Shown here: positions 37,330-50,485 of the stretch, piece by piece
Position numbering within the stretch: position 1 is the first letter of the stretch
Layout: each line of letters starts with the position of its first letter
DNA from: Physcomitrium patens
Lineage: Eukaryota > Streptophyta > Bryopsida > Funariales > Funariaceae
DNA length: 64,000 nucleotides
Direction of reading: 5' to 3'
Assembly: GCF_000002425.4 (NCBI RefSeq)
Contig: NC_037270.1
Coordinates: forward strand, 14,836,678 to 14,900,677
Position numbers and translations under genes: made by a program
The notes under the pieces: generated by a model
Told to the model about the DNA's origin: nothing
What the model saw: only the letters and a program-made list of their open reading frames with translations
Database searches by the model: none

Positions 37330-38560
37330 TAAGTCATAATAAAGAATAGATTTTAGTAAAAATTTCTTAAGAAAATCTTATATTGATATACAAAGAAGAC
37401 CAATTTTGAACTAGAATCCAAACCAAATTCTAGGACATAACATTACATACTTATAGCAAATGTAGAGTTTTTTTTGTTGAAAAAAGAATAGAATTTAAGG
37501 ATAGATAGGAGAGAGATTCTTCAAAGGTTAATTTTAAGTGATTTGAATTTGCAATGAATTTATTAGAGCTTTGTAAAGTCTATTTTCAAGGATATTTTTG
37601 GAACAATTCTAGTTTTTGAAAAATAAAAAGAGTTTATATTGTAGAACTTTTTCTAATATTGGTAGTAGATTTATAAGTAAAAATTTGTGAATTTTCAATA
37701 AAAATTTTATTTCAGATGTGTGTTTTAAGTTTGAGCTTAATCAATTGATTTATTTTAAGGTTATTGAAACTCAAGTAAATTTGGAACTTAGAAATTGGAA
37801 TTCAGAAGATTAATGAGAGTTTCTAAGATTAATAGAAATACACATATTGGTTTAAAATATAGATTTTGATGCTAGAAAGAAAATTTATTTTTAACAATTT
37901 TGAAAAATTTTAGAGCAATTGGATAATAAAATTGAGAGATATTGATACTAGGAGATAAACATTAATATTAAAAAGGGATGTTGACAGATATCCAAGGAAA
38001 TTATGAAGTTGAATACTCATATAGTAAGTTTGATCATCTTTAAATTTATTTTGCTTCTTGTCAATTAAGATATTGAAGAATGATAATTTTTTTTGTCAAA
38101 ATAAATAATTAAATTATTAATTTTTAAGATTTTAATTTGTTAAAGGTTTGCTTAGAATTTGATAAAGGTTTGGTGATAATTTATTAAGAATTTAGGATTT
38201 GATTAAGATTTGGTTAAAATTTGAATAAAATTTCTTTAAAATTTAGATATTTTTTTAAAATTTAGATATTTTTTTAAAATTTAGATATTTTTTTAAAATT
38301 TAGATATTTTTTTAAAATTTAGATATTTTTTTAAAATTTAGAATTTGATTAGAATTTAATTAGGATTTCATTAGAATTTTATTGAAGTATATTAAAGTTT
38401 TTTTAAGGTTTATTTGGAATTAATTATAATGTAACAAGATATCTTGGATATTTTTAAGGTTGATAGGATGTACTAAAGTTAATTAGAAATTTATTTAAGT
38501 TTTTTAAGGTTACAATAAGATATTTATAAATATATGTATTTTTTTGGATTATTAATTAAA
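37330..38560. repeat. Decayed repeat, left arm of an inverted pair
   Basis: AAGAATAGATTTTAGTAAAAA near 37343 and the following ~70 bp match the reverse complement of about 48650-48725. Further in, both copies become degenerate series of GATTAGAATTT/GATTAAGATTT words (38.13-38.4 kb here, 47.5-47.95 kb in the partner). It looks like a very old LTR-type repeat. Family not determined. Confidence 0.5.
38238..38342. repeat. 19-bp tandem repeat, about 5.5 copies
   Basis: Unit AAAATTTAGATATTTTTTT is repeated five times exactly from 38238 to 38332 with a partial sixth copy. Because the copies are identical in an otherwise decayed region, the expansion is recent. Confidence 0.95.
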
Positions 38561-41340
38561 CTTCCTGGCAAGTTAAAATCCTTCCAAAATTAGATGTTCA
38601 AAGCATTCTTAAATTAATTTTTACTTAATAAAATAGTGAGTGAGTTGTGAGGCATAGTCTTTGATTAATATTAATTATAAGATTATTTAGATGTAGTCCT
38701 TAGGAAAATAGAAATAGTCTGACTTATTAATATTATTTATAAATATAGATTTGGAAGTTAGATATGTATTTAAATTAATGAATTTGGAAAGACACTCCAT
38801 TTATATAGTTTGGAGTATTAAAATTAAGATGATTTTAGTACAAGATGATCTACATAAATACATATAAGTAGAAGAATGGGCCTCAAATTCAAGAATCTTT
38901 AGTGTTAGAATTTCCCAAATAAGAATTGAATCAACAACAATAACAAGAATATGCACCATTGCATGATAAGCTCTATCAACAATTCCTTCAAATACAAAAG
39001 CGAAATATTTTAGAGTAAGATAAATCATAATATTTATAGTGTTTGATTAAATCTTTGTCAATATCGTATACATTATAGAACCGAAAAGTATTTGATGACA
39101 ATTATAAAAATTCTATGATATCAAGAATAATTAATGATGACCATCTTTAAAAGAAAGTTTCTTTTCATTTTCATTAGCTAAAAGAATGTCAATTAAAACT
39201 TGTCATCATCAGATCAAAAACTTGGTAATTTAGATAATAAGTTTTGTAGCAATTTTAATCAATAAAAACTTGGTAGATTTTACCTTGTCAAGTCTTCTAA
39301 GTTCTTGATTGATCTTCAAATATATTCAAAGGGGGAAAAAATATCAATTTATATCCTCCAAACTTAAAAGTTTATTCTTATAAGAAGAAATAAGTAAGAC
39401 TATCAAAAAAGATTAATAAAAAGTAGAAGAAGTTTTATATGTTATATCTAAGAATTAGTATGGAACAAACTTCAGAAGGTAAAATACAAATTACCATAAT
39501 GAAGATTTTGATGGACAAAGCTCTAGGACGCAATTAAACTACAAAAGTAGATCAAGTCACTCTTGAATTAATCTTTCAAAAATCTAGTGCCACAAATATC
39601 ATAAATTTGGTTATAGTGCCTAAGATTGCAAGGTAAAATTAAAGATATGCACATCCAACTTACTAAATTAAAAGGCAATGAAAGATACATTAATTCTACC
39701 AAATTTGACCGCTGTCGTGATTTAATACGAATATATAGTGAAATTATAATCAAAATTGAATTTTTAATTAATATCTAATTATCTTAGTTTAATTATAATT
39801 TGAGGTATCTAAACATGGATTTTATAGAAGCCTCTTAGGTTATTTTCTTATCTTAATAGTTAGTAGGTTGAAGGTTAGTTAGTAATTTTACCTTCTAGGT
39901 TGTAGAGACTCTTCTACTACCTTAGAAAGACCATAAATTGATAAAATCAGATTAGAAGAGATAAATAATTAGTATAGTTGGTACTAGGGTTAAGTTGAGA
40001 GTAGGATTGGACTAAAAAATCCTTAGGATAGGTTAGATTGATACTTGGAGGTCGACCGTTTGTGAGACAGGGTCAAAATCAGACCTCTAGCCATTAAAAT
40101 GATAGCCTAGGGCAAAATAAGGTTTCATTTGAAGATCGAAGGATAGGATTTGAGAGTTAGATTGAAGCTCTTTTCAAAGGCATAAGGGTTGTTTTTGGAA
40201 GGTTTTTGAGGAGCTAGAAATTATTATTCAAAGTCAAGGTTTGTATTGGTGATTTGGGTTTTATATAAAATAAATAAGGCTAGCAATTTGGCTACTTCAT
40301 GTAATTAGTGTAGCATCTATGGTTCAAATTTTGATATTATTTGGATTATTGAGTGTGATAAGTTTATACAAAATTTTGTGATAATTTAACGGTGTGGTTT
40401 AGAGATATCTAGTTTTTAGTACAAGAGGGTTTCAGAAGTTGGCAGTTTGGAATTAGGTAGGGTTTCTATGATATCTAAAGATCTGCTACTCAGATCAAGG
40501 TGAAATTTGGCATGGTATTGAAAGACTTAAAGATCAATCTAAAAACCAATTTTGGATTTAATTTAGTAGTTGAAGAAGGAGAAATCACTGCTGGGATTTT
40601 TGCTTCACTTTTCAAATTGATGGATGAGTGATATCAGTGCAATTTTTGGAGGTTTTTTCACAATCTGTAATTTGGATTGGACTGAAAATTCTTGACTCTA
40701 TAGAAGACTTACATTGACAATTGCATGCAAAATTTTACATCAAGTGGACGGTTAGATTAGATGTTACAGCTTGCTAAAGCTCACTGATTATAATTGGAGC
40801 TTATAAGAAAAATCTAAATTGCTTAAATATGTAAGTAACAAGGTAATTGAGATTTATGTATGATTAAGGCTACTAAGAAGAGTATTTTTTTAGCACTTTT
40901 GAATTAAAATTCAGATTATATTCTTCTCATATGGATGAAACCTATTAGGGTTTCTTAGATACTTATGAAACACAACCTCACCTTCTATTGCTAGGTGCCC
41001 GGTGCATTCCTAAACAAGACAACACGTAATACAATACTGCAATAAAGAAGATAATAAAGACAAAGTTCTAAATGCTAATATGGATGCTTTTCATTCTAAA
41101 GAAGATTAATTCTTAGATTCCAAAACAAGCTCTTATATAATAAATAATAAAAAACTATTAACAAATATAATAAATAAAAAAATTCTAATATTAATATAAT
41201 TAGTGATCAAATCATGCCAATAAAAAGAAAAGATACTACACTTATTTCAAATTCTACCAAAAAGAATATACAAGTAAAAATCATTCTTTATATTTCAAGA
41301 GTTAAGACCAATTTTTTATAAGTTGACAAATTTGTAGATT
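38561..41340. other. Decayed repeat-like DNA without recognised genes
   Basis: No coding domain recognised. From 39.8 to 41.0 kb the composition is slightly G-richer and non-random, as in the internal leader of an LTR element, but I cannot assign it. A ~55-bp motif at about 40975-41035 recurs inverted near 47.42-47.48 kb and again near 53.70-53.76 kb. Confidence 0.4.
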
Positions 41341-41344
41341 TAAG

Positions 41345-44300
41345 CTATTTAGTATTATTGTCAAGGATATGAATCTTGAAGAAAAAAAATTCTCAATATA
41401 CTCTTATATCATTGAAACGAACTAGAAAGTCACTCAAAGATGATATAATATTAAATTAGAATGGCTATTGCCAAAAACAAAAAGACTAGAAAGTCTTGAA
41501 ATAAGACTAAGGACTAGAAAGGCATTGACAAGAGTGAAGAAGGCTTCACTCTTCCCTCTATATATATTCTTTAACTATAAGGTACGTAGTGATATTCTAT
41601 AGGATCTCTAACATATGTTGACTTTGCTAGCCACATGTCTTAACTTGCAAGGTAAGTTACCTATGTATGTATCATATAGTTAGCTTGTTCTACAAGCTAC
41701 TATATGGAGTTAACTTGTTCCACAAGCTACCAATATGTGGTTAATTTGTTAGCCAAGTTTCTAACCTACGAACACATCTAAAGTCAAAACCGTATCTATG
41801 AAGCTTCTAGGATGCTTTTCTATAAGACTTTATGAAATTAATCTATATTTATCTATTTCTACCTAATCATATAAGTAACTATTGAGATAAATGTATATAT
41901 TTGTGACATTATCTTTCTTTCTAGGAACGAATTCCACAAGGAGCGATTATCATCTTCATGGATCTTGCAATTCTTCATCTTGATTTTGATGGATGTCATC
42001 AATGAAAGGCCTCAATCTTCTTTATTGCATTTGTAAGATTCTTTGTTAGCTCTCATATACATTTACTAATATCATATCTATGCCATTGAATAAAATATTC
42101 TAATCTATTTTTGTACTACCTTGAATCTAAGATTTCTTCCACCTCATACTTTTGATTATTATCCACTTTTATAGAAGGACGTGGCATTTATTTTCTTTCC
42201 AAAATATTCATTGTCTTATATAGCTAAAGAAGAGATATATGAAATATATGGTGGATCTTTATAAACTTTGGTAGATGTAATTGATAAGCAATAAAATTGA
42301 TTTTTTGACAAATTAGAAAAGATCTCAGTCTACAATAGTTCAACTTATCACAATGATGAGTAGTCTTGATATTGTCATAAAGTAATCATAGCTTGTCATC
42401 CACATTGAATTGTGGTGCTCCTTGCAATAGGCATTCGCATTAATCTTTTGTCATCCTTGAACTTCCTTTAATTGTGTCTTCATTGTTGCATGTAGCTTTG
42501 ATAAATAATTTTCTAACTCTTTTTTCCATAGGATTATCAACTTTTGAAAAGTCAAAAGTATCAAGTGATGGATGATAACCATAATTGGTAAAGAAATGTG
42601 TTTGTTGAGTAGAAGAATATACCAAATTATTGTATGCAAAGTTTGCCAATGACAAAAGAGTTGTCCAATCATCTTGATGATAGTTGATGGTACACTTCAA
42701 ATACTACTCTAAAACTTGATTCACTTATTTTATTTGTCCATCAATTTGAGGATGAAAAGCTGAAGAGAGCTTTATATCCTTCTTTAGAATCTTGAATAGG
42801 ATTTTCTAAAATCTTAATACAAATTGAATCCACCTATCTAATATAATATCCTTTGGCAATCCTTCATAGCAGTAGATATTGTCAATGAAAAGCTTAGCTA
42901 TTTCTTTACTTGAAATAGATTTTATACATGGTACAAAATATGCCATTTTGGTGAAGCAATCTAAAATTATGAATATAGAGTCATATGAACTAAAATTTAG
43001 AAGATCTATAATAAAATCTATAGAAATAAAAGATCATAGTTGTTTGGATGTAGGCAATGTTTGAAAAAATTGATAGAATTGATGACAAAGAGTTTTTGAT
43101 TTTAAACAAACGTCACATGACTAAACAAAGTCTTTTACCGCCTTCTACGTTTTTTGCTACCAAAATATTTGGATATAAGTTCTAAAGTCTTGTTGTATCC
43201 AAAATGTTATGCTGCTGAAAAGTCATGACATACTTGAAGAACACATAAACATGCTTCTCTTTCTTGAAAATATATGTGTCTTTCAAAATAGAATAGGTGA
43301 TTTTTGAACTCAAACTTCAAAATATAATGAGACTTAAAAGAAAGATTCTTAATATCAAGAACATGAAGATCAAGACATACTTCATTGAATTTATTTGACA
43401 AAGGTCGAATCAATAGCCAGTGTTTATTTCATTGCTCAAAGATAAAAATGCTCTAGCTTCAAAAAGATTATTTTTTATTGATAAAAAAATATGTCTCATT
43501 TTTTTGATATAAGATAAGAGAGTCTAAAAAGAACATCTAATAAACCTTGTTGTTTTCCATATCAATATGTGATCTTTAAATCAAATTTTGATAATGATAT
43601 GCTCTAACAAGCTTAGTAAGAATTAAAAATATGTATCAATATGAACCATTTGAGGTTCTTATGATCTGTATATACTGTGACTGGACTTGAAGTACCTTCT
43701 AGGTAATGACGTCATTTTTGAAATGAATCTAGAATTATAAGAAGTTCTTTGTCATGGATCTTATAGTTAATCTCAACTGCTAAAAATTTCCTCTAATGAA
43801 AAGCTAATAGATGGAGTTTGTCATTTGTTTCCATTTGTGACAATACTACACTCAAGGCAAAGTTTGATGCATCTATTTTCATGAAAAATGTCTTAAAAAA
43901 ATTAATACAATATAAAGTTGGTACAAAAGTAAATTCCTTCTCTAAAGTAATAGACAATGCTTTGGCTTCTTTATTCCACTTAATTTTGTCTTTACAAGTC
44001 AAACATGTAAGTAGAGCTATAATTTGAAAAAATTTCTTGATAAAGATTCAATAATAATTAGCAATGTCCAAAAAACATTGCATATCTCTTATTGTTCTTG
44101 GAATCTTCCAATCCATGATAGTTTGGACCTTCTTTGGATCCATCATAAGACCTTCATTGGAAATGATGTATGTCAAAAAGTCAACTTGAATAGTATAGAA
44201 TTCACACTTTTATCTTTGTATATAATTTTACATCTCTTAGTTTTTGTAATACATGACAAATATGAACTTTATGCTTTTTTTTGTTCTTAAAATAGATTAA

Positions 44301-47300
44301 AATGTTGTCCAAATAATACACAATAAAATCATCAAGACACTCACAAAAGACATCATTCATTAGATATTGAAAAGCAATTGGTGCATTTATAAGTCTAAAA
44401 GATATGACATTATATTCAAAATATCCATACCTAGTTTAAAAAGTAGGCTTTCATTCATTTCCTTATTTGATGTGAACTAGATTATATGTTCTTCGTAGAT
44501 CTATTTTTGTATAGATCTTTGCTTGATTTAGTTGATCAAAAAGTCCTCAAATCAAAGATAAAAGATATCTATTTTTGATGGTGATCTTCTTAAGTCTTTG
44601 ATAGTCCACACACATCCACTTTTTTTCTTCACAAACAAGATAGAAGCTCCGATTGGAGATTTAGAATGGTATATAAAGTTTTTAGCTAAGTTTTCATCAA
44701 TATATTCTTTGAGTAAAACCAACTTATTTTGTGATAGGCTATAGATTGATCCAAATGGTGGTTGATTTCTTTCTTGAAGATCGATAAAACAATCATAAGG
44801 ATGATGTTCTAGAAGAATATTTACATTTTGTTTTTCAAAAATGTCTTAGAAATCTTGATACTGGTTAGGAATACCACTTGATATCTTCTCACTATCAATA
44901 ATGGGTGTGGCATATATAGCAGAAGATGGCCCTTCATTTGTGGCATGCATGAAAGTTCTTGCATCTATCAATAATGGTTTGGATGTACTAGACTTATAGA
45001 TTTTTACTTACCTAGTAGGATCCTAAATTAAACTATGGAAAAAATCAAGATTGTGAGAAATTCAATCTATTTGAGGATTATTTCTTTTTAGCTATGATAA
45101 TCCTAAAATAATTGGATTAAAAAGAGATTTAATTATATTAAATATTACTAAACTATTGTGACCACTAGTTGCTACTTCTACAAGAATAATTTTATGTATA
45201 ACATCTCTAGAAGATAATGAATGTCTATCTATTACTTCTACATGCAAACATTTGATTTTTTTAACTAAAGATATATCTTGATTTTTTGCAAAGTCTTTAT
45301 TTATAAAATAGATTGAGGCTCCTGAATCCAATGTTGCTAAGACTTTGTGATTATTTGGTCCTAAACAGACTTCTATTATAAAACAAGATAAGGGATCTAA
45401 AGAGAGAATAGGACCTTTATTAGATATTGCATATGATTCCAACCGCACAGTTCCTATTGTAGCTCAAGCAACTTATTTTTTAATACATTATCTTCTTTGG
45501 TAACCATGCTTTTTATTTTGTGGTTGCATTGTTTCTTTGGACAATGTTGAGTAATGTGTTTAGCTTCTCCATAATATAAGCATAAGCTCTCTTAACGTTG
45601 TCAAATCTTTTTCTACTCTATGAGGGATTTAAAATATACTATATCAATTTTTATTGGTTTTGGCCTCGATGAATAAGTTTTTGAAAACTTAGGAGTTGCT
45701 GTCATTATTTGGTTTGTTCATCTCCAGCCAAATCTTTATTCTTGATGTCTTTCAAATAATTGTTTGTTGTATACAATGGCTTGAGCAATAAATTATTTCA
45801 AAGATTTTATCTTTGGTATTGTCAATAGCAAATCTTTGACATTATCTTTCAATCCATATCAAAATTGATTGATAAGGGCTTTGTCATTCAAGTTCATATC
45901 ACAAGGAAGGTTTTGGAATTCAGTAGTATATATAGTGTCTAACTATGATCTTTGTTGTAAAGATAAGAACTTAGTCTCTACTACTCTTTCTGAATAACTT
46001 TCTTTGAATGTAGCCATAAACACTTCTAAGAATAAATTCAAATTATAAATGAGTTGCAAATCTATTTCTATTAAAGGTACAAACTAAGAAAGAACACTTC
46101 TTGATAGAAATGCGCCTATATATCCAACTTAAGCAAATCCATCCAGTTATTGGAAAAGATGCAATCTTAGATAAAGCTTGACTTGTTGAAAAAATCCTCA
46201 AAATTTTGATCTTGTTTCATGAAACTTCTCAAGTGTACTAATCCTTGTCCTTGTCATGTTTGTAGAAGCAAGAGTGTTTGGATTTAGTTGCGAGGTTGAT
46301 CTACTTACTTCTTTTAATAATACAACTTCTTGCCACAAACTATGAACTTCTTCTATAGGCATAGGCATAGTACTTCTATGATTCATGTTGGAAATATGTG
46401 AAATTTCTACTTTTAGAGTATTAACAAGCTCATAAAGATTTGCAATAGTTGAAAATCTATTCTCACTTTTACTAAGTGTAGCATCCATAATCTTTCCTTT
46501 TATAAATAAAAAAATTTTAAAAAGTTAAATTAGAGGAAGATAATCAACAACCTCTAATATCAAATGAAAATTTCCACAAAGAAGGGTAATCCACTCTCTT
46601 TAAAGAAAAGATCAATGTTAAAAAATAATATTTTTTACTTAAAGGTGGATAGTTTATAACCTTCAAAATACAACAGTAAAAGTGGAGTAATCCACTCACT
46701 TCTTAAATAAATCAAAAACAATAAATTAGTACTCTTATCAAATTGTCAAAGACATGAAACTTTAAGAAAGAAAATCTTCAATAAGTTCTTGTGTCACTAA
46801 AGAGAACTAGAAAGTCACTCAAAGATGATATAATATTAAACTAGAATGGCTATTGCCAAAAAAAAAAAAGATTAAAAAGTCTTGAAATAAGACTAAGAAC
46901 TACAAAGACATTGACAAGAATGAAGAAGGCTTCACTATTGCTTCCATATGTACTTTCTAACTAGAAGCTATATAGCGATATTCTATAGAACTTCTAACAT
47001 GTGTTGACTTTACTAGCCACATGTCTTAACTTGCAAGGCAAATTACTTATGTATGCATGACATAGTTAGCTTGTTCCAGAAGCTACTATATGGAGTTAAC
47101 TTATTTTATAAGCTACTACATGAAGTTAATTTGTTCTATAAGCTACTCCATAGAGTTAATTTGTTCTATAAGCTACTACATGAATTTAACTTGTTCTACA
47201 AGCTACCAACACGTGGTTAACTTCTTGGCTAAGTTTCTAACCTCCAAACACATCTAAAATCAAAATTGTGTCTATAAAGCTTCTAAGAAGCTTTTTTTTA

Positions 47301-47390
47301 GAAGAATTTATGAAATTATTTATTATTTATTTACTTCTATTCAATCATATAAGTAACTATTCGAATAAATATAAATATCCATGACAATTA
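41345..47390 (-). mobile_element. Ty3/gypsy LTR retrotransposon fossil with both LTRs
   Basis: A minus-strand element of about 6 kb. LTRs lie at about 41345-41912 and 46740-47390, sharing AGTCACTCAAAGATGATATA and GGCTATTGCCAAAAA. In element order: gag-like (46198-46488), retropepsin with the active-site word DSGAS (45092-45448), reverse transcriptase (about 44.3-44.8 kb), RNase H (43793-44002, FFMKIDASNFALSVVLSQ), integrase (about 43.4-42.44 kb, ending LANFAYNN and GYHPSLDTFDFSKVDN). The pro-RT-RH-INT order is diagnostic of Ty3/gypsy. It carries many breaks, and the two LTRs are clearly diverged, so insertion is old. The closest relatives in the window are the fossils at 1-7.3 kb. Confidence 0.88.
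47065..47215. repeat. 30-bp tandem repeat expanded within the 5' LTR
   Basis: Five units of about 30 bp, each with GTTAA-TTGTTCTA-AAGCTACTACATG as its core. The other LTR of the same element has two units (41679-41738), as does the LTR near 3389-3450. The expansion therefore occurred in this copy after insertion. Confidence 0.8.
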
Positions 47391-47627
47391 TTCAATTCAA
47401 AATGGTGCTATATTAATAAATATTGTATTTTGTGAAGTTTGCTTGAGAATACATTAGGCACCTGACTATAGAAGATAAATGGAGCTTGCAACAAGAAGAT
47501 ACTAATAATTCTAATAAAATCCTAAATAAACTTTGATTAAATTATAAAAATTCTAATCAATCTTTAATTTAACTTCAAAAGAAGTTTTAAAGAATTTACA
47601 AAAAAAAAAAAAAAAAAAACTTAATCT

Positions 47628-47680
<53 letters not shown>

Positions 47681-48750
47681 AAAAAATTCTAAAATATATG
47701 AAAAAAATCTTTAAAAGATATTTAAAATAAAAAATCTTGAATAAATTCTAATAAAATTTTAATAAAATTTTAAGTCTTAATTGAATTTTAATAAAATTTC
47801 AATCAAATCTTGAATTATAATTAAAATTAATCAAATACTAAACAATTCTTTATCTTTAAATCTTAAAAAAATCCTAAACAAATTTTGAAATAATCCGAGG
47901 AAAATCTTAAATAAATCTTAATCATTTACTATACTTGTTTTAAAATCTCAATAAATATTAATTAAACTATTGAACTATATTAATATTTTATCTAAATTTT
48001 AATCTATAAATAATTTACAATTACACAAAATTTGAAAAAGTTAAATTCACCAATTGAAAGAAAAGCTCTCAAAACCTCTTGTATGTTGGCCACCTTATTT
48101 ATTTAACTTGAGTATTAATTTTCCAACAAAGATTTTGCCTTGTTAAACCACTCAATTGCTCCAAAAATTTGCTAGTATATAGATATTTAAGTCTAAATTG
48201 CACTCATCTACTTTTGCTTCAATCAAGCTAACAAATATTGCAAGATTGTAAAATTTTCACTAGCCCTAAATTTTAATTATTTTAAATTATAATCCACAAA
48301 AACTCTTATAACCTTCACTCTCACCACTTGATTGACATCAAATTTCTTATATATATTATCAACAAGCACAATGACAAATTAACAAATTTCACCCATAAAT
48401 ATGCCATGACACTTATAAAAACATCAAATTAGTAAATTTCTTTTTATTTTTTAATATCCAAACCCACTAAATACACTTCATACTTTGAAAAGCTCCAAAA
48501 ACCTCAATATACCTTTAAATTACATAAAATAAATTCTTAAAAATCCTTTCATAAATTTGCTCTCAAATACAATTCTTCAATCAATGGAAAAATCTTAGAG
48601 TCATTGTAGGTGTATAGTTTTGTACCTTGAGGTGTGATTTCAACCTTTGTTCATAATTGATCTTCTCTGGATATTAATTCTTTATATTTTGAGATAGTTT
48701 TTACTAAAATCTATTCTTAATTTTTTTCTAAACATGTTTATATCAATTAA
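47391..48750. repeat. Decayed repeat, right arm of inverted pair
   Basis: Reverse complement partner of 37.3-38.5 kb (see that entry): the outer 70 bp near 48650-48725 match best, and the inner part is the GATTAAGATTT-type degenerate series. A poly-A run (47600-47619) and an AT run (47630-47677) lie inside. Confidence 0.45.
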
Positions 48751-49400
48751 TTTTTTCATTTACTTTGATTTGGCTCATTTATGCTTCTACAAAGTAAATA
48801 GAAGTCTCTTTTATAAAAAAATAGAATCAGAACTTAAGTTTTTGCTATCTTCTTATTATTTATTCTTATTTTTTAACTATATCTTTTTATTAAGTTCTTC
48901 TATAATAAAATAATTTTTTCTTCTTTCACCTAATCACTGTGCTACTATAGTATAATGTAAAGATTCTAATAAAATATATTTTGAAGTAATATGAGCCAAT
49001 AACAAGTTGTATAAGGTTGAGAGAAACTCAATTCATCTATATACCATGAAACTTATATAGTATGTAGTATAAATATAGTATATTTGGCAACCACCATCAC
49101 TGCTATAAGACAAATCAAAGCTACTTCAAAAAATAAGCTTCTTCAAATTACTTATAATAAAGTAAAACTATGGCATTGTTAAATTGGCTATATTAATTAC
49201 CAAAATCTTTTCAAGTGACAAAAAACAAGCTTATTTTTGGCACTCCAAAACTACCCCTTATTAAATTCACAACGAAAGCTACCTCAAAAAAAAAAAAAAA
49301 AAAAAAAAAAACATTGCTTAAAAGACAATAATCACTCTTAGCACACAAGAACATTTTTAGACAAAAAGACTTAACAATATGCAAGGAACCTACTTGAGTC
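48751..49400. other. AT-rich DNA
   Basis: No gene recognised. A 26-base poly-A tract is at 49286-49311. Confidence 0.5.
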
Positions 49401-49409
49401 CAACTTGAC

Positions 49410-49700
49410 AATGCATCTCAATGCTCTTTGTTCAAACATGCAACCTACTGCATTATCAACAAGGCGAAAGGCATGGCAAAATAACTCATACTATAATCTT
49501 AGTATTGTCCACACGTGCTACAAGAACAAATCGCCCTTCACCACAAACCACATCAGCCATCATCAGAACGGTCAGCAATTACAAAATCATCAACATAAAC
49601 ACAAATTAAAAAGCGAAAATACATACTACAGTCACATGCTTTGTGTCTGGAAGCAATCCTTCCTCTCTCAACGCACTTGACATTGCCATATAGCTACAAA
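49410..49700 (-). mobile_element. Possible copia-type reverse transcriptase relic
   Basis: On the minus strand, 49586-49597 encodes YVDD in the context LICVYVDDFVIA, the form of the copia reverse-transcriptase catalytic box. No other domain could be placed with confidence, so this may be a small RT fragment or chance. Confidence 0.3.
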
Positions 49701-49749
49701 AAGGAAAATGATAAAAAGCCGAAACCTTGTTTGAAAAAAGGTGTTAACA

Positions 49750-49915
49750 ATAGGCCATCCGAGCTTACAAATGTTTATTGTCCCTTCTGCTTGAATGAAC
49801 AGAAGGGATGACGTCTTAGACCCTTAGATGTCGTAGTCAATTTCTCATTCGAACTCATTGTATATCAAGGCATATTGTGCACCTCCAATTCCACTCGTTG
49901 TGCTTATTGGAACAG
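49750..49915 (+). mobile_element. Relic LTR end, better preserved copy
   Basis: About 150 bp aligning with 36925-37080, ending at the position where that copy has its primer-binding site. This copy keeps far more C and G. It directly abuts the inverted repeat flanking PR-1. Confidence 0.5.
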
Positions 49916-50485
49916 GGCACACACAAGATATGCATTGCAGCTTTCTATAGCTGCGCCCCAATCCAATGTAGAATCGACATGTGCAAGTTTACATCAACAC
50001 AACATGGTGACTTAAAATCCGAACGCATCTCCACGTTCCACATCTTTGGAGCAACTTGCCCCGCAACACATACTCGATGTTACAGCAGTGAGTGTAGACT
50101 TGCTGACGGTTTCAGCTTTGCAGCCCACAGAAGGTCTGGTGAAACAATTAGTAATCTAATCCCACGTCTAAGTTGCTCGTATTATTCAAGTCCGCACTCT
50201 TTCGTGCGGGCCTTCTTTTTATGTTTATCAACGCGATCCATCGCAGTCACACAGTGAATTCGCTATGAACCCGCTACTGTAGCGGCTCGCTGACCTACTC
50301 TTACCCCACCCCAACGACATCGGATCCAGAGCATCGTTTACGACGCACTTTTGTCAAAGCAGGTCCATCACGAACTACACATGCTACACACTCACTCCCA
50401 CAATATCGACACATTGTTGCCCTTTCACCACAGTTGACTAGTCGGTGGATCCACCCATGGCCTGATCGATGACTGGTCGATCCAT
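49916..50485. repeat. Left arm of inverted duplication (3' flank of PR-1)
   Basis: 49916-50265 matches the reverse complement of 61974-62353; 50310-50485 matches the reverse complement of about 56440-56735, including TAGCATGTGTA and GATGGATC. Shared words in the outer part include GAGTATGTGTTGCGGGGCAA and GTTGCTCCAAAGATGTGGAA. By eye, identity is about 80% or more in the outer part and lower in the inner part. Confidence 0.85.

Noticed and set aside
38238-38342. CRISPR-like array
   Set aside because: Units are directly adjacent without spacers and the DNA is plant nuclear; it is a simple tandem repeat.
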